From Bin94 sp965215535 (GTDB taxonomy: Bacteria; Gemmatimonadota; Gemmatimonadetes; Longimicrobiales; Gaopeijiaceae), in the NCBI GenBank assembly GCA_965215535.1, contig OZ244063.1:2604001-2668000 (forward strand): 64,000 bases of DNA. Direction: 5' to 3'. Shown piece by piece: positions 10,822-19,531 of this stretch. The notes under the pieces were generated by a model that saw nothing but the letters and a program-made list of their open reading frames with translations, ran no database searches and had not been told where the DNA came from. Numbering within the stretch: position 1 is the stretch's first letter; each line of letters starts with the position of its first letter. The position numbers and the translations under genes were made by a program.

Positions 10822-12676
10822 CCGCCGGCGCGGCATCCTGCGCAGTGCGGGCGGCGCTCCCCTCTGACCCCTCTGCCTGCGGTTGAAATGCGCGCGCGAG
10901 GAAGCGAATCGTGCGGGGAATCGCCTCGACCAGCGACAGGAGATTGTGATTGGCCCCGCCGTAGATGAAGGCCTCGAACTCGGGGGCCGTTCTTCCGGCG
11001 GCCTCCATGGCGTCGATCATGGCGTAGGCCTGCGAGACTGCAACAACCTGGTCGATCTCGCCATGGTGAAGCTGCACCGAGGGCAGGTCATCGGCAAAGA
11101 GCGCCGACGATCTGCGCACCAGCTCCAGCCGCATCGCGCTCCGCGACGTCTCGCCGCGGATATGGGGCTGCACCACCGTTGAATCCAGATGCGCCACCCC
11201 GGGAAGAGCGGGCGGGTTGCCCAGGGCCGCGCGCTCTACAATGTTGCGCACCCAGTCGTCGAAGAACCAGGTCGGGCCGAAGAGAGCGACGATCCGCGCA
11301 ATTCGTGCATCGCGCACCCCGGCCAGCAGCGCCACCCCCGCCCCCCGGCTTCCCCCCAGAAGATTGATTGAATCCCCTCTGGCCACCGGAGTCGTTGCGA
11401 TCGCCACATTGATCAGCGCCAGGGCGTCGTCCACATCGTAGTTCCAGGGGCTGTTCGGTCCCTCCGACATCCAGACGCTGTCGCCATGCACAAAGGACTC
11501 GCCGCGAAAGGAGGGAATGACATAGACGAAGCTGTCGCGAAGCGGCCCCAGCGCCAGGGCGGCCACCCTGAGATCGGCAACCGTCACGCCGCCGTCGCCT
11601 CCGTGCAGATAGGCAAGGATCGGCATGCTTGCGGCGGCGCGCCCGGTGGCGGACTCGGGCACAATGATGCCGCCATAGTGGCGCACCCCCCCGACGCTGT
11701 GCGAAACGACCCTGAGCGTGCTTGGCGTTCCGGCCAGATCGAGGGGCCCCGTCATCTCTTCGCGCACATCCCGGGCCGAGATGTCGCGCCCGGCCCAGTC
11801 GGCCCGCACCGCGTCGCGCTCGGCTTCGGTCGGGGGCTGAAAGATGGAATCAAGCTCGGCTTCGAGGTTGACCGCCGTGGCCCAGGTGGTGTCCGAAAGG
11901 GGATTCGCGCCTGTGGCGCCTGTGGAGGCGGTCACGATCAGGGCATGACGGCCGGGGGAGTCTCCCAGCGTCCAGCGGGCGGCGACTTCGCCTGCGGCGT
12001 CGGTGGTGTCTGTGGAGGACTCCACGGTGCCGTGACCGGGGCCGGGCGCAAGTGTGATGACCTGGCCGGCGAGGGGCTGTCCCCCTGCATCCAGCACCCG
12101 CACCACAACCGGGTGGTGGAGGGTCCGGGCGGGCAATGCGCGCTGATTGCCCCCCGACGCGATGGCGATGGCGGCCGGGGCGGGGGGCGCCGGGGGCGTG
12201 GCCGGGTCCAGGGGGGCGCCGGAGCTGTCGCAGGCCGCAGCCGCGAGGAGGACGATCGCCAGCGCGGCACGGGCAGAGGGGCGGCGGGGTGCGCGCTGGG
12301 TGTGGCTGATCTCTTGCCCAAGCTGTCTCCGCACCCGTTCGACCCGCCGCCGGTTCACTCCGAGGTCGGAAATTGCGGTGCGCGACGCCGACTGCACATG
12401 CACAACCCCTTCGTCGGGCGCAACCCGGAAGACAAGATCGTCGCGAAACCCCATGCGCGTGCTGCACAGGGCCCACAGATGCAGATCGCCGGATTCGAGG
12501 ATGCGGGTGCGCGGCATTGCGCTCACGATATTCCTCAGCCGCTGCAGGAATGCGGGGATGTCTTCGGGGAGCGGCAGGGGGTCGATCCGGTGAATCCACC
12601 AGATGGGGGCGCGACTGCTCACATACCGGGGCAGAAGCCGGTAGAACCAGGCGAGCCAGGAGCGTATGCGGATCAT
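10682..12676 (-). CDS. DUF1499 domain fused in frame to an Ig-like lipoprotein esterase/peptidase
   Basis: 664 residues from ATG 12676, which has GAGGAA six nt upstream (better than ATG 12697). Residues ~30-120 match DUF1499 (FRDDLVFRVAPDEGVVHVQSASR, SDLGVNRRRVERVR). A second, complete lipoprotein signal then appears inside the frame: RRPSAR, ALAIVLLAAAAC, with lipobox Cys149. A Big-1-like Ig domain follows (~165-250) and then an alpha/beta hydrolase (YLHGGDGG, GGSRGAG nucleophile elbow, late His in GGANHN). Two genes probably merged by loss of a stop. Alternatively, translation of the lipoprotein part restarts at the in-frame GTG just before RRQLGQE. The C-terminal ~60 residues are low-complexity and overlap a convergent gene. 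Third-party substrate unknown. Confidence 0.75.
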   Translation of the reverse strand: MIRIRSWLAWFYRLLPRYVSSRAPIWWIHRIDPLPLPEDIPAFLQRLRNIVSAMPRTRILESGDLHLWALCSTRMGFRDDLVFRVAPDEGVVHVQSASRTAISDLGVNRRRVERVRRQLGQEISHTQRAPRRPSARAALAIVLLAAAACDSSGAPLDPATPPAPPAPAAIAIASGGNQRALPARTLHHPVVVRVLDAGGQPLAGQVITLAPGPGHGTVESSTDTTDAAGEVAARWTLGDSPGRHALIVTASTGATGANPLSDTTWATAVNLEAELDSIFQPPTEAERDAVRADWAGRDISARDVREEMTGPLDLAGTPSTLRVVSHSVGGVRHYGGIIVPESATGRAAASMPILAYLHGGDGGVTVADLRVAALALGPLRDSFVYVIPSFRGESFVHGDSVWMSEGPNSPWNYDVDDALALINVAIATTPVARGDSINLLGGSRGAGVALLAGVRDARIARIVALFGPTWFFDDWVRNIVERAALGNPPALPGVAHLDSTVVQPHIRGETSRSAMRLELVRRSSALFADDLPSVQLHHGEIDQVVAVSQAYAMIDAMEAAGRTAPEFEAFIYGGANHNLLSLVEAIPRTIRFLARAFQPQAEGSEGSAARTAQDAAPAATSFPRPGPSADRSGDSGGDGPTRRSVPAGEATDHRRPDPRAPPGS

Positions 12677-12724
12677 TGGAGTTCCTCGTCGGGGCATGCG
12701 GGCGGGAGCGCGAAGAGCTGTACG

Positions 12725-14383
12725 CTACGACAACCCGAAATCCTCGGCTACTGCGTGCATCGTTGCGGCGGCCGACAGCACCACTCCCGGCACCCCCGCA
12801 CCCGGATGGGTCCCGGCACCGACCAGATAGAGTCCCCGTGCCTCTTCGCTGCGGTTGTGCGGTCGGAACCACGCAACCTGGGTGAGGCGCGGCTCGATCC
12901 CGAAGGCGTTGCCCAGGGCGGCTCCGAATTCGGTTGTGAAATCGTCGGGGGTAAAGACCCTCTGCACCTCGATCGCACCCCGCAGCCCCTCCAGCCCCCA
13001 GCGCTCCAGGGCGTCGAGCACCCGCTCCGTCATCGGTTCGGCCATGCGCGTCCAGTCGATTCCCGACTTTGCATTGGGCACCGGCACCAGAATGTACATG
13101 CTCTCGCAGCCTGCGGGCGCCATCGATGGATCGGTGCGGCTTGGCGTATGCACATACATGCTGAAGTCGTCTGCCAGAACCTTGCGGTCGAAGATGTCGC
13201 GCACAAGCCCCCGGTAGCGCGGTCCAAGAATGATTGTATGGTGCTTGAGCTGCGGATACTTGCGCCGTACGCCGAGATAGAGAAGAAAACAGCTCATTGA
13301 ATGATGAACGCGCGCCAGGCGGCGGTCGCTCCAGCGGCGGCGGCGCAGGTGCCCCAAAAGGGTGCCGTAGGTGTGAGCCGCATCGGCGTTGCTGACCACG
13401 ATATCGGCTGGAAGAAAATCCGCATCCTGTGCAATTTCATGTTGTGATTGCACTTCGCGTCGGGATTGCGGTTCGTATTGTGACTGCGCCGCTTGCGAGT
13501 TGTCCTGGTTGTGCATTTCGGCCTGCGAATCGTCCTCCCGATTCCGGCTTGTGCAAATCTCCACCCCGCGCACCTGCCCGCCCTCGACCCGAATTCTTTC
13601 GGCCGCGGTTGCGAGACGGATCTCGCCGCCGATCTCGCGAAAGAGCCGTCCAAAGGCCTGGACCAGGCTGTGCATGCCGCCCTTTGCATACCAGACGCCA
13701 TCGACCTTCTCCAGGTAGGGAATCATCAGGAAGATCGAGGGCGCCCGGAAGGGATCGCCACCCAGAAAGAGAGGGTGGAAGGAGTAGAGGAAGCGGTGGC
13801 GCGGATCGCGAAAGTGGCGTGCAACGGAGCGGGCCACAGGTCGCCAGGCGCCCAGGCGCAGGACGCGCGGAAGGAAGGCGGCCATCCTGGCCAGCGAATC
13901 GAAGGGGCGCGCACCCAACCCCTCGGTGATGACCGCTTCGTGAATGGGGCGGATCTGCGCCAGAAAGCGGTCCAGGCGGCGGGCGTCGCGGGGATCGTTG
14001 CGGGCGAGTGCGTGCCGCATGCGTTCGGTATCGGCGGTATAGTCGATCTCGCTGCCATCGTGAAAGCAGATCCGGTAGAAGGGATCGAGAGGCACAAGAT
14101 CGATGTAGTCGGCAAGCTGGCGGCCGGCGCTCTGAAAGACCTCGTTGAGGAGCGGAGGGGTGGTAATCAGGGTGGGGCCGGTGTCGAAGGTATAGCCCGC
14201 TTCGCGAATTTGGCCTGCGCGACCGCCGAGCTGGGAGCGCTGCTCGATCAGGGTGGTGGTGATGCCCGCAGCCTGGAGCCGCACAGCCGCAGCCAGACCG
14301 CCGAAGCCGCTCCCGACGACGACGGCGCGCAGAGGGGGGCGACCGGAAGAGGGACTGCGGTGGCCGGAAGAGCTACTGCGCAC
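12725..14383 (-). CDS. crtI: Phytoene desaturase (CrtI family)
   Basis: 552 residues from GTG 14383. Converts phytoene to lycopene or a related polyene at the membrane, using FAD. Visible signatures: N-terminal dinucleotide-binding VVVGSGFGGLAAAVRLQAAG, GGRAGQ, FDTGPTLIT, and the C-terminal GLYLVGAGTHPGAGVPGVV motif diagnostic of CrtI desaturases. It overlaps the stop of the upstream crtE-crtB fusion by 11 bp, so the two are co-transcribed. Odd feature: a ~45-residue Gln/Ser/Asn/Glu-rich insert (around residues 285-325) within the FAD/substrate region, with lower GC than its surroundings. Could be a CrtN or CrtD paralogue by sequence alone, but operon context favours CrtI. Confidence 0.9.
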   Translation of the reverse strand: MRSSSSGHRSPSSGRPPLRAVVVGSGFGGLAAAVRLQAAGITTTLIEQRSQLGGRAGQIREAGYTFDTGPTLITTPPLLNEVFQSAGRQLADYIDLVPLDPFYRICFHDGSEIDYTADTERMRHALARNDPRDARRLDRFLAQIRPIHEAVITEGLGARPFDSLARMAAFLPRVLRLGAWRPVARSVARHFRDPRHRFLYSFHPLFLGGDPFRAPSIFLMIPYLEKVDGVWYAKGGMHSLVQAFGRLFREIGGEIRLATAAERIRVEGGQVRGVEICTSRNREDDSQAEMHNQDNSQAAQSQYEPQSRREVQSQHEIAQDADFLPADIVVSNADAAHTYGTLLGHLRRRRWSDRRLARVHHSMSCFLLYLGVRRKYPQLKHHTIILGPRYRGLVRDIFDRKVLADDFSMYVHTPSRTDPSMAPAGCESMYILVPVPNAKSGIDWTRMAEPMTERVLDALERWGLEGLRGAIEVQRVFTPDDFTTEFGAALGNAFGIEPRLTQVAWFRPHNRSEEARGLYLVGAGTHPGAGVPGVVLSAAATMHAVAEDFGLS

Positions 14384-16367
14384 CGGAGTGGGCCAGGGAG
14401 GCAGCCGAGGCGGGTTCTGCGGAGCGCATCAGGGCCCTGCGCGCCAGATGGATCTTTGTGCCCAGGCGGGTATGGGCGCGCATGTTGAGATTGTTGTAGC
14501 CATTGGCGCGCACGCGGTCGTGAATGCCCCGATAGACCTCGGCGGCAACCGCAACCGGGCGGCGAAAGGAGGCGGGGAGGAAGGGAATTCCTTGGCGGGC
14601 AATCGCATACGAGGCGTCGGCGGCGGTCATCAACTCTTCGAGAAGGGCGATATAGCCCGGATCGATCGCGGAGCCGCGCTCCGGGACGCGACCATTCAGG
14701 GGGGGCGCGCCGGGGGCGTGCATCCTGCCGTTCGGTGCGCCAGGTTGTGCGCCATCGCCCGTCAGCCGGGTCCTCATTGCGGTCAGGGAGTCGCGCGTAA
14801 CGCCATGAAACTCCATGCGGTCGCGGGGCAGATAGATGCGTCCCTGCTCCAGATCCTCGCCAACATCGCGAATGATGTTGGTCAACTGCATGGCGTGCCC
14901 CATCTCGGCGGCGCGCTCGAGCACCCAGGCGTCGCCGATGCCAAAGGCATGGGTCATCCACATGCCCACCACCGAAGCCACGCGGTGCGTATAGATGCGC
15001 AGGTCGTCGATGGTCGCGTAGCTCCCCGGCTCGATGTCCATGCGCACCCCCGCAATCAGGTCGGCGGCCAGCGCAAAGGGAATCTGGCGTGCGGCCATCT
15101 CTCCCATCACAACATCGGCCAGCGGAATTCCGGTCGCAATTCCACTGTGGGCGGATTGTGCAATTTCGGTCCAGGCGTCGAGGGTGCGGTGCAGATCGGC
15201 CGTCGAGGCTGTTTCGGGGTCGGCACCGTCGACAAGGTCGTCGGTGAAGCGGCAGAATGCGTAGATTCCGCGCACAAGTCGGCGCTCGACCTCGGGAAAG
15301 AGGAGCGTTGCGAAAGAAAAGGTGCGGCTGTTGCGGGCAAAGAAGCGCCCCCAGCTTGCAGGAGACCCCAGAGCGCAGGCCTGCGCCGCGATCCCGGCTG
15401 CAGCCAGGGTCTGCACGGTGGCCCCGGGGGTGGCCATGGCCAGCGGGCGTCCCGCGTCGCCGCTTCCGGCGCGAAGACCCATGCGACATCGCTCCATCCA
15501 CCCCTCGACAGTGCCCGCAAGCATGGGGTCGGCGCCGGCCCTGTGCAGACGTCGCACCAGCGCCCCGCCCTTCTCCTCGAGTTGCTCCATGGCGCTCTCG
15601 GCGAGCGAGTGCCGCGCCGCGCCTGTGCCCTCGACACGAAAGAATCCTGCAATCGCGGCCGTCGCGCTCTGATCGAACCACCTTGGACCGCGATCGCCCA
15701 GCACCCAGGTCCAGATCCGGTTGGCAAAATCCTGCAACTTGGGCTTGCCGGTGTCTTCCGAGGGGCAGTAGTCCAGAAAGTCATCCACCATCTGGTAGAA
15801 GGAGCCGATCTGCGTTCCGAGCTCGCGCAGTTGGGCCGGGGAGAGGGCGCTGCCGCTGGCCGCGACGCCCAGCCACCCGGGCAGCGCCGCCGCCGCTCCG
15901 AAGAGGGCGCCGCTCTTGCGCCGGATCATCTCGGGGTAGAGCGCAGCCGCGTCGTCGCTGGTCGCCAGGTCGCACTGCAGGCGCTCGCCCTGGGCGGTGG
16001 CCTCGACCGCGACCAGAAAGTCATTCATGAACCCCTCGGATGCGGCCATATGGGCCACCCGGTAGGACCCGGTCAGATACAGATCGCCCGTCAGCAGCGC
16101 GGCTCCCGGGCCTTCGCGGGCCACCAGGGTGGTGCGGTCGCGCCGTCCCAGCCCCTCGTCCAGAACATCGTCGTGCTGCAGAGAGGCTTCGTGCGCCATC
16201 TGAATGGCCAGGCAGCCGAACCAGAAGCGGTCGTCGAGCGTTCGGCGCGCCCTGGGGTCGGTCAGCGCAAGCGCGACGAGCGGACGCAGGAGCTTTCCCG
16301 TCAGATCCGGGACTGCAACCCCCTTCTTCACCGCCAGGGCGGCACTGCGCCCGAGGCCCGTCTTCAT
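14373..16367 (-). CDS. crtE-crtB: Bifunctional polyprenyl diphosphate synthase-phytoene synthase fusion
   Basis: 664 residues from ATG 16367, 14 bp after the cruF stop. Residues ~1-290 are a trans-polyprenyl synthase: first Asp-rich motif DDVLD at 66-70 (SLQHDDVLDEG), second DDFLD at 195-199. Residues ~335-664 are a squalene/phytoene synthase: RNSRTFSFAT, DDLVD at 376-380, and NIIRDVGEDLEQGRIYLPRD with the second Asp motif at 501-505. Both catalytic motif sets are intact. The protein should make geranylgeranyl diphosphate and condense two molecules to phytoene. crtE and crtB are usually separate genes, so a single-ORF fusion could channel GGPP. There is no stop or frameshift at the junction. 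Confidence 0.9.
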   Translation of the reverse strand: MKTGLGRSAALAVKKGVAVPDLTGKLLRPLVALALTDPRARRTLDDRFWFGCLAIQMAHEASLQHDDVLDEGLGRRDRTTLVAREGPGAALLTGDLYLTGSYRVAHMAASEGFMNDFLVAVEATAQGERLQCDLATSDDAAALYPEMIRRKSGALFGAAAALPGWLGVAASGSALSPAQLRELGTQIGSFYQMVDDFLDYCPSEDTGKPKLQDFANRIWTWVLGDRGPRWFDQSATAAIAGFFRVEGTGAARHSLAESAMEQLEEKGGALVRRLHRAGADPMLAGTVEGWMERCRMGLRAGSGDAGRPLAMATPGATVQTLAAAGIAAQACALGSPASWGRFFARNSRTFSFATLLFPEVERRLVRGIYAFCRFTDDLVDGADPETASTADLHRTLDAWTEIAQSAHSGIATGIPLADVVMGEMAARQIPFALAADLIAGVRMDIEPGSYATIDDLRIYTHRVASVVGMWMTHAFGIGDAWVLERAAEMGHAMQLTNIIRDVGEDLEQGRIYLPRDRMEFHGVTRDSLTAMRTRLTGDGAQPGAPNGRMHAPGAPPLNGRVPERGSAIDPGYIALLEELMTAADASYAIARQGIPFLPASFRRPVAVAAEVYRGIHDRVRANGYNNLNMRAHTRLGTKIHLARRALMRSAEPASAASLAHSGAQ

Positions 16368-16381
16368 GAGCCCCGCGCTCT

Positions 16382-17272
16382 TCACTGCGCCGCCCACCGC
16401 AATCCCCCCCTTCGGATCAGAATCAGTACGACGAGCGTCAGCCCCACCGCCAGCCAGTAGCCTGCAATCAGGGTCATGGCCAGCGAGAGCGCCAGCACCG
16501 TCGCGTAGTAGATTTCCATGACCGATGGCGGAATCCGGTCGGCGATGCGGTCGGCGCGGATCCCCTCGAAGGCTGTCATGATGATGAGGCCGGTCGCGAA
16601 CCAGCCCAGCAGATTGACCAGGGGCATTCCGTAGTATATGCCCTCGTTGTCCCACAACCAGTAGGGCGCCAGATCGCTCATGGCCGGGTCGAGGGTCAGA
16701 TCCCAGGCGGTCAGGAGCGCCGCTCCCAGCACAATCGCCTGCATGCGCCGGCGGGGGGTGGCCTGCGAGCGCGCCCCGGTCAGCGCCCGCGCCAGCACAT
16801 AGGCGGGAAAGGCCATCATGAACCAGCTCAGGGGAATCAGAAGGGGAACCAGCCCCGCCACCTGCCAGCCCAGGAGCTCGGTGTAGCGATAGCCGCTGAA
16901 GGGGAACCCGGTCGAGGTGCCGAGAAGCTCCACCCCCAGCGAAATCGCCCCGGCGACGACGAGAGCGGGTAGCCAGCGCAGGCCGACCCGCTGCCCGAGG
17001 ATGAGCGCCAGAACGAGGAAGGCAAGGATGACGTGTCCGCGCGCGAAGACCTCGAAGGCGACGGGGTAGAACTCGCGCGACGAGGGGAAGCGGGCCAGCA
17101 GCTCGGGATGTCGGCCGAAGCTGCCGAAACCGGCCAGCACGACTGCGGTAAAGAGGCCGAGCAGAATCAGGCTCCAGGCATCGGGGCGGGTGAGGGGGCC
17201 GGGAGCGTGGGCCGGGGCCGCCGCGGGAGGCGCTTCCGGGGGGGACGACGCCACGGTGCTGGTGGCGTTCAT
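16382..17272 (-). CDS. cruF: CruF-type carotenoid biosynthesis membrane protein
   Basis: 296 residues with about seven hydrophobic segments, after an Ala/Pro-rich N-terminus of ~28 residues. It matches the carotenoid-synthesis family (DUF422; bisanhydrobacterioruberin/gamma-carotene 1'-hydratase type). Indicators are GVELLGTSTGFPFSGYRYTELLG, TAWDLTLDPAMS and GIYYGMPLVNLLGWF. It likely hydrates the psi end of an acyclic carotenoid to give a tertiary hydroxyl, consistent with acyclic hydroxylated carotenoids in Gemmatimonas (established for that genus; inference here). Start ATG 17272 overlaps the regulator stop as ATGA. Confidence 0.85.
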   Translation of the reverse strand: MNATSTVASSPPEAPPAAAPAHAPGPLTRPDAWSLILLGLFTAVVLAGFGSFGRHPELLARFPSSREFYPVAFEVFARGHVILAFLVLALILGQRVGLRWLPALVVAGAISLGVELLGTSTGFPFSGYRYTELLGWQVAGLVPLLIPLSWFMMAFPAYVLARALTGARSQATPRRRMQAIVLGAALLTAWDLTLDPAMSDLAPYWLWDNEGIYYGMPLVNLLGWFATGLIIMTAFEGIRADRIADRIPPSVMEIYYATVLALSLAMTLIAGYWLAVGLTLVVLILIRRGGLRWAAQ

Positions 17273-18363
17273 CGGGTGGGGGGGGAAGGGGGCGTCGGCA
17301 GGGGGTGGGCCTCTTCGTAGCGCATGAGCCAGTGCGCGAGGGAGGCCAGGGAGTCGAGCGCTGCGGTATGCGTGAAGACGCCGCCGGGAGGGGGAAGGCG
17401 CGCGCCCTGCGATCCCGAACCGCCGACAAGCAGGGCCCAGGGACGGCGCGGATCGGAGAGGTGCGTGGCGACCTCGACAAAGCGACGGATATCGGGGGCG
17501 CCCCTGGGCGGAATCAGGGAGAGGCAGACGATGGCGGCATTGTAGCGCCGCTGCGCATCGACGATCTCGACAATGGGGAGCCCGGCCCCGGGATCCTGAA
17601 CGATCCAGCCGCGCTGGGCCAGAACCAGCCGCGCCATCAGCGAACCCAGACGGTGCGGATCGCCCTCGAGGGTGGCGACGATCGCTGTGCGGGGGTGTGG
17701 AGTGGAGAGGGATGCCGGGCCGGGGAAGGCTGCGGACCCGGGCGACCGGGGCGTGGCCGGCACATCGCTGTCGCGTGCGGCCCGGGCCTCCTCGACTGCA
17801 TTCAGAAGCGCGTAGAGGGTTTCGGTGACCTCGCGCGCCGCCGCCCGTTCATCGCTGATCCGGAGTTCGCCGCATGCCCAGCAGTCTCCCGCCCTCTTCA
17901 GAAATCCGGTCAGCAGGCCATCGAACAGGAGGGGATCGGTGCGCATCAGGCGTCCGTCGACCGCCTGCCGGTTCGCCTCGGCTACCCCGGTCAGATGCCG
18001 GAGCAGTCGCCCGATCAGGACGCTGCGCCGCATTCGCAACCATTCCAGAAGGAGATCCTGCGCGGGAGCGTAGTTCCCCCCCATGAGTGCGCGGTTTGCA
18101 ATCCAGACGCGCCCGGCCTCGGCTCCGAAGCGGTGCAGACCGACACGATGTCCCCGCTGCCGGGCCACGCCCAGCGCAACATCGAGGGGAATGCGCCGAT
18201 GCCCGCCCGAGGTGGTGACGACAGCCGGATGCTCGACCGTCTGAGCCGCCTGGGCCCCGGCAACCTCGCGAAACCAGCGCTTGACCGTCGATGTGTGGAT
18301 GCCGAGCAGCACCGCGACCTCGCCGGTCGTAAGATCGGTTGTAAAGGGTGAAGGATAAGGCAT
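17269..18363 (-). CDS. MerR-type regulator with cobalamin-binding domain (CarH/LitR-like)
   Basis: 364 residues from ATG 18363. Residues ~8-75 are a MerR helix-turn-helix (TTGEVAVLLGIHTSTVKRWF, GGHRRI). Residues ~95-195 are the helical cap and ~225-345 a B12-binding Rossmann domain with D235-x-H237-xx-G240, the lower-ligand motif. CarH proteins are AdoCbl photoreceptors that repress carotenoid genes in the dark. The CarH cap motif W-x9-E-H is here W162-x9-E172-R173, and the His next to the Trp (bis-His ligand after light in Thermus CarH) is Ala163. It could therefore still bind B12 but respond differently to light. First gene of the carotenoid operon, so probably autoregulated. Confidence 0.85.
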   Translation of the reverse strand: MPYPSPFTTDLTTGEVAVLLGIHTSTVKRWFREVAGAQAAQTVEHPAVVTTSGGHRRIPLDVALGVARQRGHRVGLHRFGAEAGRVWIANRALMGGNYAPAQDLLLEWLRMRRSVLIGRLLRHLTGVAEANRQAVDGRLMRTDPLLFDGLLTGFLKRAGDCWACGELRISDERAAAREVTETLYALLNAVEEARAARDSDVPATPRSPGSAAFPGPASLSTPHPRTAIVATLEGDPHRLGSLMARLVLAQRGWIVQDPGAGLPIVEIVDAQRRYNAAIVCLSLIPPRGAPDIRRFVEVATHLSDPRRPWALLVGGSGSQGARLPPPGGVFTHTAALDSLASLAHWLMRYEEAHPLPTPPSPPTR

Positions 18364-18419
18364 GGGAAGGACGGAACGGGGAAGAAAGGATGGAATGAAT
18401 GTAGCCAGCAACCGTTCAT

Positions 18420-18451
18420 GGGGCAAAAAATGGACGGGTCGGGCGAAAAAA
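18420..18451 (-). promoter_or_regulatory. Paired 11-bp direct repeats upstream of the CarH-like gene
   Basis: GGGGCAAAAAA (18420-18430) and GGGCGAAAAAA (18441-18451) are near-identical 11-bp units 21 bp apart, 57-88 bp upstream of the regulator start. CarH proteins are known to bind 11-bp direct repeats, so these are candidate operators of the carotenoid operon. Their sequence does not resemble an operator I can recall. Confidence 0.3.
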
Positions 18452-18496
18452 CGCAGAAGAACCGAACGTCTACCCCGAAGTTGCCGGGAGGGTTCC

Positions 18497-19282
18497 TTAC
18501 ATCCCCAACAGCGCGGGCACCGCCTCGCCCGCCGGCGCCTCCAGCACGACTGTCGCCTCGGGGCTGAGCACCGTAGCCCTGGCGTTGATCTCGATCAGGT
18601 GGCCGCCCCGGGCCAGAACCGTGCGGGGAATGGCGGCGGCAGGATAGATCTCGGCCCGGGTACCGATCGAGAGGCAGAGGTCGGCGGCATGGGCCATCTC
18701 CTGGGCGCGGCGCAGCGAATTCGGGTCGAGGGCCTCGCCGAAGAGGACGACATCGGGGCGGAGGGGGCCGCCGCAGTCGTTGCAGCAGGGCAGGGCGGGC
18801 GCGGGGGGCAGCGGTCGGGCCGGGTAGCGGCCGTGACACTCTTCGCAGCGGTCGCGCGCAAGGGCGCCGTGGAGTTCGATCGGCCGGGCCGGGGCCGGAT
18901 CGCCGCCCTCTGCCGCCCGGATCGCGGCGCGGGTGTGCAGACCATCCACATTCTGGGTAATCAGACCGCTTGCGCCCACCTCGTTCGCGCCGGCCGCCCG
19001 CTCCATGAAGAAGCGTGCCAGGGCATGGTGCGCGGGGTTCGGGTGGTAGTTGGACAACGCCTGGCGACGCTCCTCGTACCATTCCAGAATGGTGCGCCGG
19101 TTGCGGTGAAGGGCGTGGACGCTGGCCAGATCCTGGTGGGTGTAGCCGCGCCACAGGGTGTTGTCGTCGGCAAAGGTCGGGATTCCCGATTCGGCCGAGA
19201 CTCCCGCGCCGGTGAATGCAATGATCCGTTCAGCGCCCCGGACCAGGGCGCGCGCATCGTCAAGGGGGGTGATTTTTTTCAT
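18497..19282 (-). CDS. cobB: Sirtuin NAD-dependent protein deacylase (SIRT5/CobB-like)
   Basis: 261 residues from ATG 19282. Removes acyl groups from lysines using NAD, releasing nicotinamide and O-acyl-ADP-ribose. Motifs: GAGVSAESGIPTF (25-37), TQNVDGLH, the catalytic His in ELHGAL, zinc pairs CEEC and CNDC, and a GTRAEIYPAA cofactor segment. Y69-xx-R72 (EWYEERRQ) matches the Tyr/Arg pair that lets CobB and SIRT5 accept succinyl or malonyl lysine, so desuccinylase activity is plausible. Divergent from a nicotinate phosphoribosyltransferase with a nicotinamidase beyond, which together would recycle its nicotinamide product. Confidence 0.9.
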   Translation of the reverse strand: MKKITPLDDARALVRGAERIIAFTGAGVSAESGIPTFADDNTLWRGYTHQDLASVHALHRNRRTILEWYEERRQALSNYHPNPAHHALARFFMERAAGANEVGASGLITQNVDGLHTRAAIRAAEGGDPAPARPIELHGALARDRCEECHGRYPARPLPPAPALPCCNDCGGPLRPDVVLFGEALDPNSLRRAQEMAHAADLCLSIGTRAEIYPAAAIPRTVLARGGHLIEINARATVLSPEATVVLEAPAGEAVPALLGM

Positions 19283-19531
19283 TGAGCCGGAGTGGGGACG
19301 GGCTGCCGCGAGCGCTGGGGATGCAGAGGGCCGCAATGGATGGTTCCTCACCGGGGTCGAGCGGGGTGTGGAACGGTTGGGGGGCCGGAGCGCGGGTCCG
19401 CTCCGACAGTTCGGAGACAGGAGAGATGCGCGGCATGCACGCGCCGATGCAGTAGATTTGGGGAGCAGCCGTGCCACACATTCCATCACGATAACACTCC
19501 GCCCGCAAAGGCTCAGGAGCGCAGCCCGATC

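Noticed and set aside
14253..16460. Plus-strand open frame of ~735 codons over the carotenoid genes
   Set aside because: Antisense to crtI and the crtE-crtB fusion, both with full catalytic motifs.
18364..18426. TTG start 63 nt upstream for the CarH-like gene
   Set aside because: No Shine-Dalgarno and the added residues are unlike MerR N-termini; ATG 18363 fits the family better.
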